Source: Acidovorax soli
Lineage (GTDB): Bacteria > Pseudomonadota > Gammaproteobacteria > Burkholderiales > Burkholderiaceae_C
Assembly (NCBI RefSeq): GCF_014207955.1
Contig: NZ_JACHLK010000014.1
Location: 62,001 to 126,000, forward strand
DNA: 64,000 nt
Direction of reading: 5' to 3'
Shown: piece by piece, positions 40,401 to 48,136 of the stretch
How positions within the stretch are numbered: position 1 is the first letter of the stretch
Layout of the letters: each line of letters begins with the position of its first letter
Position numbers and translations under genes: made by a program
The notes under the pieces: model-generated
What the model was told of the DNA's origin: nothing
The model's input: the letters and a program-made list of their open reading frames with translations, nothing else
Database searches by the model: none

Positions 40401-40833
40401 GCAGACGGTCGTGGACCCCTACGACGAGTCCCCGGTGTTCAGCCAGGGCCGTCTGCACCAGGCGGGGCTGGCGTTCAACCGGGTGCTGGCACCGCGCTGG
40501 AGCATGCTGGGCGCCTACACCTGGGCCCAGTCGCGCAACCTGGGCCCCCGGTTCACGGGCAATGCCCTGCCGGGGTTTGCGCGCCACACCGTGGCGCTGG
40601 CCAGCGTGTGGAAGCACGGCGGGCGCGATCTCACGGCCGGCTCGCTGGTGTACCGCGGCTCGCGCTTTGCCGACGAGGCCAACGCCGTGGCGCGCAGGCC
40701 GGGTTGGGGCCTGATGCTCGTGCACTCCCTGGATTCGGCGGACCGGCGCTGGTCCTTCATCGCCACGGCGCAGGCGCCGCTCAATGGCGATACCCGGCCC
40801 ACGCTGTGGATGCGGGTGCGCTACCGGGATTGA
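37426..40833 (+). CDS. FecR-TPR-outer-membrane beta-barrel protein
   Basis: Exported 1,135-residue protein combining three parts. A signal peptide ends PAAWAQ. A FecR domain lies at about 45-190 (ALAVVRGTDWDVEVDAAG, LTVLSGQVDLSNAFGRVEL). TPR-type helical repeats follow at about 220-560 (YRRAVAGAQA, LGRALRERGDLRGAREALAS, AEYQLGEPAAALDSLARARL). A beta-rich C-terminal half (about 600-1135) has the alternating aromatic pattern of an outer-membrane barrel (LHLAYIENVRSPGAHTL, FNRVLAPRWSMLGAYTWAQ). The ATG at 37426 has GGAAAGG upstream; the open frame extends back to 37042 over the cyclase gene but is not used. It is probably co-transcribed with the CHASE2 cyclase and may bring an outer-membrane signal to it. 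Confidence 0.83.
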   Translation: MPSTRPWMTTPVALAAATLCLPAAWAQCAGGSVASGAAAAQIVALAGQGQTRPAGDGPWSPAVLAQQLGAGAGVRTLELSSAALLLADRTQIRMSAHAQLRLCESQPERSLLELAAGRLWARTKKAPAALQLQTPAALAVVRGTDWDVEVDAAGRTTLTVLSGQVDLSNAFGRVELGPAEQGYAEPGKAPVKRLLVRPRDRVQWVMANPVDAERWAEMNAPGIPPPLAAIRDDLRTGQWPRARARLLALSASGQGGAVAELLLADLEVFDDRMDAAQQRLAAAWQRTQDPRTAARRAELLMALDQGAEARRWLDAARAQAPEATALLRADADWQRLEGRGDEAIALYRRAVAGAQARQEPAVDQAAAQWSLGRALRERGDLRGAREALASAVALAPEHPAYQGEQATLAAEALRLGDARAGFDTALAQAGDDYVSLAGAGLVLLQQGDPASARIQLLKALVIEPRYARAQVWLAVAEYQLGEPAAALDSLARARLADPKDPLPWQIESVLRNDEGEPVAAIAAAREALTRLPFLKSLDPLTSDSQGSANLGKALGDFGLEHWARAYASASYYPLWAGSHFFLANRYESDFSSNSERYQGYLSDPTAFGSSEKRAPLMLTQGSEWLWIASAERGPVHDKLATDVGHRGFAAAPVPVAWQVRSNGVQFWPNNGNAPSYRLSSPGFDIALGLRPSESLGLFMLHTEDRVRYSFPQGRDLGNGVTFNGLARQRTQRTDVGGSWRWSPDAQTWLKLHRARYGQGLVVDDEVWGPQDSRTTDRDDGVLLRHTVQQGGQRLSLGWEDTRGVFATHLSDPLVTLAGATRARFRMPWLAGEWRQGPWTWHAEAYWPRLDVRYDDRFYDSLTGEDLGDPIAARAGHARQALPRLGLSYRLGPGRALHLAYIENVRSPGAHTLSPVALGAIAIDHHYQLPGSFGRKRAAQLDWEFDERSFGAATLSSQDIVNPTFAGGGLALPPRVLVGLDRVGTLGAQIQTAQTVVDPYDESPVFSQGRLHQAGLAFNRVLAPRWSMLGAYTWAQSRNLGPRFTGNALPGFARHTVALASVWKHGGRDLTAGSLVYRGSRFADEANAVARRPGWGLMLVHSLDSADRRWSFIATAQAPLNGDTRPTLWMRVRYRD

Positions 40834-40839
40834 CCTGGA

Positions 40840-42144
40840 TCAGCTGGCTGCCGCGGCCTCTGCCAGCGCCTGCAGTGCCGCCGCCACGTCGGCCGCCTCC
40901 ACCCCCTCCACAGGAGCCAGGCGCGGTGCCAGTGCCTGCAGGGCGTCGCCTCCCTTTTGCAGCTGGGCGATGGCCTGGCCGGCATCTTTGGGCGCATCGA
41001 AGCCGGTGCTCTGCAGCAGCAGGCGGCCATCGGCCGCGACGAACTTGAAGTAGAACTTGCCATCGGCCTCGCGGTACTGCTTGAACGAGGGCAGGGCCAC
41101 CTTGGTCGCCTTGGGGGCCTTGGTGGTGGATCCGGCCTGCACCAGGGTGCGCAGGCCCACGGCCGAGCGCAGCTCGCGGATGAAGGGCGTGGCCAGCGCG
41201 CGGGCACGCTCGGCACCGGCCAGCAGCGTGGTTTCGATGCGGGCGGGGTTGTTGATGAGCTCGTCGTAGTGCGCACGCATGGGCGCGATCACCTGGTCCA
41301 CGCGCTCCAGCAGCAACTGCTTGGCATCGCCCCAGGCAATGCCGTCGGCATATTGCTGGCGCAGCGCGGCGGTCTCGGCCTCGGTGGCGAAGGCCTGGTA
41401 GATCTGGAACAGGGCCGAGCCCTCCACCTCCTTGGGCTCACCGGGCGCGCGCGAGTCGGTCAGGATGCCGCCGATGAGCTTCTTGAGCTGCTCGCGCGAG
41501 CTGAACAGCGGGATGGTGTTGTCGTAGCTCTTGCTCATCTTGCGGCCGTCCAGCCCGGGCAGGGTGGCCACATGGTCATCGATGGCGGCCTCGGGCAGCA
41601 CGAAGTGCTCGCCGTAGAGGTGGTTGAAGCTGGCCGCCATGTCGCGCGCCATCTCGATGTGCTGGATCTGGTCGCGGCCCACGGGCACCTTGTGGGCCTT
41701 GAACATCAGGATGTCGGCGCCCATGAGCACAGGGTACATGAACAGGCCGGCCGTCACGCCGTCATCGGCATCGCGCTCGGCCGCGGTGTTCTTGTCCACG
41801 CTGGCCTTGTAGGCGTGGGCGCGGTTGAGCACACCCTTGCCGGTCACGCAGGTCAACAGCCAGGTGAGCTCGGGGATCTCGGGGATGTCGGACTGGCGGT
41901 AGAAGGTGACCTTCTCGGGATTCAGGCCCGCGGCCAGCCAGCTGGCCGCGATCTCCAGCGTGGAGCGCTGGATGCGCACCGGGTCTTCGCACTTGATGAG
42001 CGCGTGGTAGTCGGCCAGGAAGTAGAAGCTCTGCACGCCGGGCGTGAGGCTGGCCGCCACCGAGGGGCGGATGGAACCCACGAAATTGCCCAGGTGGGGC
42101 GTGCCCGTGGTGGTGATGCCGGTGAGAAAGCGCGTGGTGCTCAT
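40840..42144 (-). CDS. trpS: Tryptophanyl-tRNA synthetase with C-terminal extension
   Basis: Class I synthetase charging tRNA-Trp. The HIGH-like motif is [10 protein letters not shown] (about 15-24) and KMSKS appears as [12 protein letters not shown] (about 202). At 434 residues it is about 100 longer than classical bacterial TrpS; the extra part (about 345-434) contains [20 protein letters not shown], which resembles the DUF1508/YegP repeat. The ATG at 42144 gives the standard N terminus [14 protein letters not shown]. The M50 protease gene is upstream by 43 bp on the same strand. Confidence 0.95.
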   Translation of the reverse strand: MSTTRFLTGITTTGTPHLGNFVGSIRPSVAASLTPGVQSFYFLADYHALIKCEDPVRIQRSTLEIAASWLAAGLNPEKVTFYRQSDIPEIPELTWLLTCVTGKGVLNRAHAYKASVDKNTAAERDADDGVTAGLFMYPVLMGADILMFKAHKVPVGRDQIQHIEMARDMAASFNHLYGEHFVLPEAAIDDHVATLPGLDGRKMSKSYDNTIPLFSSREQLKKLIGGILTDSRAPGEPKEVEGSALFQIYQAFATEAETAALRQQYADGIAWGDAKQLLLERVDQVIAPMRAHYDELINNPARIETTLLAGAERARALATPFIRELRSAVGLRTLVQAGSTTKAPKATKVALPSFKQYREADGKFYFKFVAADGRLLLQSTGFDAPKDAGQAIAQLQKGGDALQALAPRLAPVEGVEAADVAAALQALAEAAAAS

Positions 42145-42187
42145 GGGAAAGACGGATTCAGCGAAAGGGAGGAAATCAGGGGGCTGG

Positions 42188-42856
42188 TCAGCGCAGCAAG
42201 GCGATCAGCGGCGTGAGCAGCAGGTTGATGGCGCTGTAGCCCAGCGACATCAGCGGGCGCAGCCAGATCGTGCCCACCACGCCGGCGATCACCAGGCCCA
42301 TCACGATGAAAAAGCCAAAGGGCTCGATGCGCGAGACCAGGTGGGCTGCCTTCCAGGGCAGCAGGCCGACGAGGATGCGGCCGCCGTCGAGCGGCGGCAG
42401 CGGGAACAGGTTGAAGGCCCACATCACCAGGTTGACCAGGATGCCGGCGCGCGCCATCTCGATGAAAAAGCGCTCGTCCACCCCCATGCCCACCAGCACC
42501 ACCAGCAGCACGGCCCAGAAGATGGCCTGGAAGAAGTTCGAAGCCGGGCCCGCGAGGGCCACCCAGATCATGTGCTGCTTGGGGTTGCGCAGATTGCCGA
42601 AATTGACCGGCACCGGCTTGGCATAGCCGAACAGGAAGGCCCCCGAGGTGGCGAAGTACAGCAGCAGCGGCATCAGGATGGTGCCGATGGGGTCGATGTG
42701 CTTGATCGGGTTGAGGGTGATCCGGCCCATCATGTAGGCGGTGTTGTCGCCAAAATGGCGCGCCGCGTAGCCATGGGCCGCCTCGTGCACGGTGATCGCA
42801 AAGAGCACGGGCAAGGCATAGATCAGAACGGTTTGGATGAGATTGGAGGGGTCCAC
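42188..42856 (-). CDS. Site-2 protease family (M50) membrane metalloprotease
   Basis: Membrane protease of about 222 residues of the Rip/YwhC-like M50 group. The zinc motif is HEAAH in [19 protein letters not shown] and the second motif is [12 protein letters not shown], with five or six hydrophobic helices. The GTG at 42856 ([16 protein letters not shown]) gives the usual family N terminus; GTGs at 42877 and 42904 are alternatives and none has a strong ribosome site. It cleaves membrane proteins within the bilayer; the target is unknown. Followed by trpS on the same strand. Confidence 0.88.
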   Translation of the reverse strand: MDPSNLIQTVLIYALPVLFAITVHEAAHGYAARHFGDNTAYMMGRITLNPIKHIDPIGTILMPLLLYFATSGAFLFGYAKPVPVNFGNLRNPKQHMIWVALAGPASNFFQAIFWAVLLVVLVGMGVDERFFIEMARAGILVNLVMWAFNLFPLPPLDGGRILVGLLPWKAAHLVSRIEPFGFFIVMGLVIAGVVGTIWLRPLMSLGYSAINLLLTPLIALLR

Positions 42857-43042
42857 CCGGCCAATTGTCTCAGACACGCGACAACAACCCTTTGGCACAG
42901 TCACTTTCCAGGATTGTTACGATGCTTCCGTTGTTTCAAATGGATACAGGCGTGGCAGACTCGGGCGAGGTTATGCCCGCGCTACATTGTTGAACGCAAC
43001 GGTCGCCATACACATACAACACTGATATCGGAGATGAATTCC

Positions 43043-44242
43043 ATGGGCCTGGATCGTTTGAAGATTGGAACGCGCCTCATTCTGGCGTTTGGTGCCATTG
43101 CCTTCCTGGTGGCGATATTGATGGTGGTGGCCAGTTCGGGCATCGGCCAGGCCGACGACGCCTACCGCGCTGCGGTGGGCTCGGCGACCGGCCTCACCGC
43201 GGAGCAGCGCGCCCCTCTGGAGCAGGCCCTGCGGGCCGGCCATGCGCACCTGGAGAGTGCGCGCCTGTGGGTGCTGCTGCTGGGGGCCGGTGTGTTCGTG
43301 GTCTCGCTGGTGTCCTTCGTGCTGCTGCGCAGCGGCATCGTGCACCCGCTGAACCAGGCCATCCTGATCGCCGAGACGGTGGCCGCGGGTGACCTGAGCC
43401 AGGAATTCTCGTCCGAGCTCGAAGGCGATTTCGGCCGCCTGCTCACGGCGCTGGGCACCATGGAAGACACGCTGACCGAGCTGGTCTCGGGCATCAAGCA
43501 GTCCACGGACTCGATCACCGAAGCGGCGGCCGACATCGATTCGGGCAATTCCGACCTGGCGCGCCGCACCGAAGACCAGGTCAATTCGCTGGCCGATACG
43601 GCCGGCAGCATGGCCGATCTGACCTCCACCGTGCGCCAGAACGCCGAGCGCGCGCGCTCGGCCAGCAGCCTGGCCGTCAATGCCTCGCAGATCGCCGAGC
43701 GCGGCGGCGCCGTGGTGGGCGACGTGGTGCAGACCATGCAGGCCATCAGCGGCAGCTCGCGCAAGATCGTGGACATCATCCAGGTCATCGAAGGCATCGC
43801 CTTCCAGACCAACATCCTGGCGCTGAACGCGGCGGTGGAAGCCGCACGGGCCGGCGAGCAGGGCCGGGGTTTCGCCGTGGTGGCCAGTGAGGTGCGCAAC
43901 CTCGCGCAGCGCAGTGCCGTGGCGGCACGCGAGATCAAGACCCTGATCAGCCAGTCGGTCGACCAGGTCGAGAGCGGTGCCGGCCATGTGGGCCGCGCCG
44001 GCAAGACCATGGAAGAGATCGTGGGGGCCGTGGGCCAGGTCACGGCGCTGCTGGGAGAGATCTCGGGGGCATTGCACGCGCAGAGCTCGGGCATCGAGCA
44101 AGTGAACGGCGCCGTGGCGCAGATGGACAGCGCCACGCAGCAGAATGCGGCGCTGGTGCAGCAGGCGGCCAGCGCCGCCTCGGCCCTGTCCTCGCGCGCC
44201 CAGGAACTGCAGCGCGCCGTCGGCGCCTTCAAACTGGATTGA
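43043..44242 (+). CDS. Methyl-accepting chemotaxis protein (minimal sensor)
   Basis: Chemoreceptor of 399 residues. Two helices (about 12-32 and 78-100) enclose a very short extracytoplasmic segment of some 45 residues, then HAMP (about 100-150) and a signalling domain with the conserved hairpin [18 protein letters not shown]. There is no CheR-binding pentapeptide at the C terminus (ends AVGAFKLD). The ATG at 43043 is preferred over 43034 because GGAG lies 9 nt upstream of it. It stands alone on the plus strand inside a minus-strand housekeeping block. The tiny sensor suggests it reads membrane state or an internal cue. Confidence 0.92.
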   Translation: MGLDRLKIGTRLILAFGAIAFLVAILMVVASSGIGQADDAYRAAVGSATGLTAEQRAPLEQALRAGHAHLESARLWVLLLGAGVFVVSLVSFVLLRSGIVHPLNQAILIAETVAAGDLSQEFSSELEGDFGRLLTALGTMEDTLTELVSGIKQSTDSITEAAADIDSGNSDLARRTEDQVNSLADTAGSMADLTSTVRQNAERARSASSLAVNASQIAERGGAVVGDVVQTMQAISGSSRKIVDIIQVIEGIAFQTNILALNAAVEAARAGEQGRGFAVVASEVRNLAQRSAVAAREIKTLISQSVDQVESGAGHVGRAGKTMEEIVGAVGQVTALLGEISGALHAQSSGIEQVNGAVAQMDSATQQNAALVQQAASAASALSSRAQELQRAVGAFKLD

Positions 44243-44364
44243 CACCCCCTGAGTCGCTTCGCGCCTTCACCCCTCTCTCGACCCGCTGCGCGAGTCGGGA
44301 GGGGGACGCCCCCAGCGCGGCGGGGCGGCCCTTGCGCGGGGGCACTGGCATGGGCCGCGCCAGT
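44242..44364 (+). repeat. Dispersed intergenic repeat, copy B
   Basis: This 123-bp block begins at the last base of the chemoreceptor stop codon and, in reverse complement, matches 19050-19173 at about nine in ten positions. It starts ACACCCCCTGAGTCGCTTCG and ends GGCCGCGCCAGT. Like copy A it separates convergent genes (chemoreceptor and yciO). A function in termination or as a REP-like element is inferred from position. Confidence 0.85.
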
Positions 44365-44409
44365 CGTATGCGCCGTGGGTGATTGCTAGCGTAGAGAACT
44401 GCCCAGTCC

Positions 44410-45045
44410 TTACATCCCCAATGCCTGCAGGCTGCCGCGGCCTTCGCGCACCACTTCGGGGTCGCCGCCGGTGCCCATGGGCGTGAGGTCCACCACGGTG
44501 GTGGGCTCCAGCGGGCAGGCGCCTGCGTCGACGATGGCGTCCAGCAGCTTTTCGTAGCGCGCGCGGATTTCCTGCGGGTCGTTGAGCGGCTCGCTTTCGC
44601 CCGCCGGGATCAGCGTGGTGGCCAAGAGCGGCGCGCCATGCAGCTCCAGCAGCATCTGCAGGCCCTTGCGGTCGGGCACGCGCAGGCCGATGGTCTTGCG
44701 CGAGGGGTGGCTCACGCGGCGCGGCACTTCCTTGGTGGCTTCGAGGATGAAGGTGTAGGGGCCGGGCGTGCCCAGCTTGAGCAGGCGGTACTGGCGGTTG
44801 TCCACGCGCGCGTAGTTGGCCAGCTCCGAGAGGTCGCGGCACAGCAGGGTCAGGTGGTGCTTCTCGTCCACCTGGCGGATGCGGCGCAGCCGGTCCACGG
44901 CGTCCTTGTCGTCCAGGTGGCAGACCAGGGCATAGCTCGAATCGGTGGGTACGGCAACGATGCCGCCTTTTTGCAGCAAGGTGGCGGCCTGCTTGAGCAG
45001 CCGGGGCTGGGGGTTGTCGGGGTGGACTTCGAAATACTGGGCCAT
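44410..45045 (-). CDS. yciO: YciO/Sua5-YrdC family protein
   Basis: Protein of 211 residues related to threonylcarbamoyl-AMP synthase. Family features are KGGIVAVPTDSSYALVCHLD near the N terminus, HLTLLCRDLSELANYA, GPYTFILEATKEVPRR, the KTIGLRVPD motif and a C-terminal TTVVDLTP. It matches the YciO subgroup more than TsaC/Sua5. The PHP phosphoesterase gene lies 22 bp upstream; the same two families are neighbours in E. coli (yciO-yciV). Confidence 0.9.
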   Translation of the reverse strand: MAQYFEVHPDNPQPRLLKQAATLLQKGGIVAVPTDSSYALVCHLDDKDAVDRLRRIRQVDEKHHLTLLCRDLSELANYARVDNRQYRLLKLGTPGPYTFILEATKEVPRRVSHPSRKTIGLRVPDRKGLQMLLELHGAPLLATTLIPAGESEPLNDPQEIRARYEKLLDAIVDAGACPLEPTTVVDLTPMGTGGDPEVVREGRGSLQALGM

Positions 45046-45067
45046 GGTGCGGGTGGGGCGGCGCGGC

Positions 45068-45934
45068 TTACGCGGCGGCCGGGCGGATGCGGTCGGCCAG
45101 CAGCTCCCACACCGGGGTCAGCGTGGCAGGCAGGGGGGGCAGGGTGCCCAGGTCGGTGTGCGACTCGTCGGGGCTGTGGAAATCGCTGCCGCGCGAGGCG
45201 GCCAGGCCGAACTCTTGCGCCATGGCGGCATAGGTCAGGTACTCGGGCGGGCTGTGGCTGCCGGTCACGACCTCGACACCGCGCCCGCCATGGGCCTTGA
45301 ATTCGGAGAACAGCGCGAACTCCTCGTTGGCGCTGAACTTGTAACGTGCCGGGTGGGCGATCACCGCCATGCCGCCGGCCTCGGTGATCCAGCGCACGGC
45401 ATCGCCCAGGCGGGCCCAGCGGTGCGGCACGTAGCCGGGCCTGCCTTCGGTGAGGAAGCGGCGGAACACCTCGGAGGTGTCCTTGCAGACCCCTGATTCC
45501 ACGAGGAAGCGCGCGAAGTGCGTGCGCGAGATCAGTGCCGGGTTGCCCACGAACTTCAGTGCGCCCTCGTAGGCGCCTTCGATGCCCACCTGGGCCAGCT
45601 GCTGCGCCATGTCCCGGGCCCGTTCGCCGCGCCCGCCGCGCGTGGCCACCAGGCCCTCGGCCAGCTGCGCGTCGTCGGGGTCGAAGCCCAGGCCCACGAT
45701 GTGCACGGTGGTGTCGGCGAAGGTCACCGAGATCTCGACGCCCGTGAGGTAGGCCATGCCCTGTGCCCGGGCGGCCGCGGCGGCCCGGTGCTGGCCGCCG
45801 ATTTCGTCGTGGTCGGTCAAGGCCCACAGCGCGACCCCGTTGGCCTTGGCGCGCGCTGCCAGTTCCTCGGGGGTCATGGTCCCGTCGGATACCACGGAAT
45901 GGCAGTGCAGGTCGGCGTTGAGCAGGGTGGTCAC
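45068..45934 (-). CDS. PHP-domain phosphoesterase (RNase AM/YciV-like)
   Basis: PHP-family metal-dependent phosphoesterase of 288 residues, similar to 3',5'-nucleotide phosphatase/RNase AM (YciV). The four PHP motifs are visible: ADLHCHSVVSDGTMTP, LTDHDEIGG, YLTGVEISV and VIAHPARYKF, plus the terminal SRGSDFHSPDE. A GTG start at 45934 is used since no in-frame ATG precedes the DLHCHS motif. It is transcribed toward yciO and its start faces the first tandem receptor gene 202 bp away. Confidence 0.9.
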   Translation of the reverse strand: MTTLLNADLHCHSVVSDGTMTPEELAARAKANGVALWALTDHDEIGGQHRAAAAARAQGMAYLTGVEISVTFADTTVHIVGLGFDPDDAQLAEGLVATRGGRGERARDMAQQLAQVGIEGAYEGALKFVGNPALISRTHFARFLVESGVCKDTSEVFRRFLTEGRPGYVPHRWARLGDAVRWITEAGGMAVIAHPARYKFSANEEFALFSEFKAHGGRGVEVVTGSHSPPEYLTYAAMAQEFGLAASRGSDFHSPDESHTDLGTLPPLPATLTPVWELLADRIRPAAA

Positions 45935-46136
45935 CAGACCATTTTAGGGCTTGTACCGATAACGCGGTGTGCGGATTCCAGCAACACTGGTTACGAGGGC
46001 GTGGGCTCTGCTGCACTGCCCGGACGGGCACGGCAGTGGTGGACGTTTGGACGACGGTTTCCTGAGGCGAAAACTTACAAAGCGAAGGCAGATCCTGCCT
46101 TATGCACAGCGCAAGAACCTGTTCTAAGGATCGACC

Positions 46137-47924
46137 ATGAAATTCGACAACCTGCGCGTGGCCCACAAGATGTGGACCGTGATCCTGGGCCTGCTGGCAC
46201 TGATGCTGGTGACCGCCATCTGGACCCAGTGGTATGGGCGGAAGGTGACGGCCGAGACCGAGGAGGCCGTGAGCCGGTACGAGGGGGCCATCACCACGGC
46301 GGTGAGCTGGCGCGGCCTGGCCGAAGTGGCCGTCACCATGTCCATGTCCAGCTTCGTGACCACCGACCAGGCGCTCAAGGCCGACTTCGACGCGCGCGTG
46401 GCAGCCCTCACGGCACGCATCACCCCGGTGCAGGAAAAGATCGGCAAGACCTCGGTCTCGCCTGAGGACAAGGCTGCGCTGGCCAAGGTCGCCGCCACCC
46501 GCGCCGACATCCGCGGCCAGACCGACAAGCTCAAGGAATTGACCGATGCGGGCGATGCCGCCGCCAAGCAGGACTACCTGGCCAAGGTCTACCGCCCCAA
46601 GGCCGTGGCCTACCTGGAGTCCATCGACCAGTTTGTGGCCGCCCAGGAGCGCCAGCGTGACGCGGCGGTGCAGGCCGCCCACGACTCGCGCGCCAATCTG
46701 GTGGTGATCGGTGCCATCGCCGCGGTTGCCGTGGTGGCGCTGGGCATGCTGCTGGCAGCCTTGCTGGTGCGTTCCATCACGCGCCCGCTGGACCGGGCCG
46801 TGTCGCTGGCCGAGGCCATTTCCGCCGGCGACCTCACGCAGAACATCCACGACGACCGCAAGGACGAGCTGGGCGTGCTGACGCGGGCGCTGTCCGGCAT
46901 GTCCACCCGCCTGCGCAGCGTGGTGAGCGAAGTGCGCCACGGGGTGGACTCGGTGTCCTCGGCCTCGGTGGAGATCGCCAACGGCAACCACGACCTGTCG
47001 GCGCGCACGGAGCAGACGGCCTCCAACCTCGAAGAGACCGCGGCCAGCATGGAACAGCTGACGGCCACGGTCTCCCAATCGGCCGACACGGCGCGCCAGG
47101 CCAACCAACTGGCCGGCACGGCAGCGCAGGCGGCAGCGCGCGGCGGCGAGGTGGTGGGCCAGGTGGTCAGCAGCATGCAGCAGATCACCGACAGCTCGCG
47201 CAAGATCAGCGACATCATCGGCACCATCGACGGCATCGCCTTCCAGACCAACATCCTGGCGCTGAACGCGGCCGTGGAAGCGGCGCGTGCCGGTGAACAG
47301 GGCCGTGGCTTTGCCGTGGTGGCCAGCGAAGTGCGCAGCCTGGCGCAGCGCAGCGCCGAGGCGGCCAAGGAAATCAAGACCCTGATCAGCGCCAGCGTGG
47401 AGAACGTGGAATCGGGCTCGGCCCAGGTGGCGCAGGCCGGGCAGAGCATGGAAGAGATCGTCTCGAGCGTGCAGCGCGTGAGCGACCTGATCGGGGAGAT
47501 CACGGCCTCGTCGACGGAGCAGCGCGACGGCATTGCCCAGGTCAACCAGGCGGTGACGCACCTGGACCAGATGACGCAGCAGAACGCGGCGCTGGTGGAG
47601 GAATCGACGGCGGCGGCGGCCTCGATGCGCGACCAGGCGCAAAAGCTGGCCGAGGTGGTGTCGATGTTCAACGTGGGCGCCGTGGCTGCGCGGGCACCGG
47701 TGGCGCCACCACCACGCCCTGCGCCCGCGGTCGGCAAGCCTGCCGGTGCACGCCCCGCCGCAGTCGGCGCCTCGACCGCCGGCAAGGCTGCAAAGGCCTC
47801 CACGCCCCGCTTGGGCAGCGCCGCCAAGGCGGCGCCCGCAGCCACTGCCCCTGCGGCAGCGCCCAAGGCCGCCGCACCGCGCGCGGCGGCTGGTGGGGGC
47901 GATGACGATTGGGAGAGCTTCTGA
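46137..47924 (+). CDS. Methyl-accepting chemotaxis protein, tandem copy 1
   Basis: Chemoreceptor of 595 residues: TM1 about 13-33, a periplasmic four-helix-bundle-like sensor (about 35-190), TM2 about 192-214, HAMP (about 214-268), signalling domain with [19 protein letters not shown], then an Ala/Pro-rich linker and C-terminal DDDWESF. The final WESF fits the aromatic-x-x-aromatic CheR/CheB tether seen on high-abundance receptors. From the HAMP exit onward it is almost identical to copy 2, while the sensors differ. Start: [17 protein letters not shown]-type ribosome site. Confidence 0.95.
   Translation: MKFDNLRVAHKMWTVILGLLALMLVTAIWTQWYGRKVTAETEEAVSRYEGAITTAVSWRGLAEVAVTMSMSSFVTTDQALKADFDARVAALTARITPVQEKIGKTSVSPEDKAALAKVAATRADIRGQTDKLKELTDAGDAAAKQDYLAKVYRPKAVAYLESIDQFVAAQERQRDAAVQAAHDSRANLVVIGAIAAVAVVALGMLLAALLVRSITRPLDRAVSLAEAISAGDLTQNIHDDRKDELGVLTRALSGMSTRLRSVVSEVRHGVDSVSSASVEIANGNHDLSARTEQTASNLEETAASMEQLTATVSQSADTARQANQLAGTAAQAAARGGEVVGQVVSSMQQITDSSRKISDIIGTIDGIAFQTNILALNAAVEAARAGEQGRGFAVVASEVRSLAQRSAEAAKEIKTLISASVENVESGSAQVAQAGQSMEEIVSSVQRVSDLIGEITASSTEQRDGIAQVNQAVTHLDQMTQQNAALVEESTAAAASMRDQAQKLAEVVSMFNVGAVAARAPVAPPPRPAPAVGKPAGARPAAVGASTAGKAAKASTPRLGSAAKAAPAATAPAAAPKAAAPRAAAGGGDDDWESF
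46909..47722 (+). repeat. Near-identical receptor signalling module, first copy
   Basis: This 814-bp block matches 48909-49722 with a constant offset of exactly 2,000 bp. By eye I count 12 base differences, all at third codon positions and synonymous, so the encoded 270 or so residues are identical. Identity ends abruptly at the HAMP boundary on one side and the Pro-rich linker on the other. Confidence 0.93.
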
Positions 47925-48136
47925 CCACCGATGTGGTGGCTGTCGGAGGCTTTGAGCGGGCCCGAAGCCGGTGCAGGAATGTGGCCGGCTCGCGCGAATG
48001 CGGGTTTTTCCCGGTGAAACGAAGCCGTCGGCGGCCCATTGGCTGGCGTAGGCTATGGCCTGTCTGGATGTAATGGAATGTTTCCGCTGGTGCCTGTGCG
48101 GAGCAGCCATGCACCACAGGTTCACAAGGAAAGAGC

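Noticed and set aside
45956-45962. CCGATAA before the first tandem receptor as a FliA (sigma-28) -10 box
   Set aside because: No TAAA-type -35 box lies at the right distance upstream, so the match is not sufficient.
47925-48136. A second c-di-GMP riboswitch before receptor copy 2 (and before copies at 46137 and 43043)
   Set aside because: No GCAAAGC core with a neighbouring GAAA hairpin and GCGGGG side could be found in these leaders. Small dyads only.
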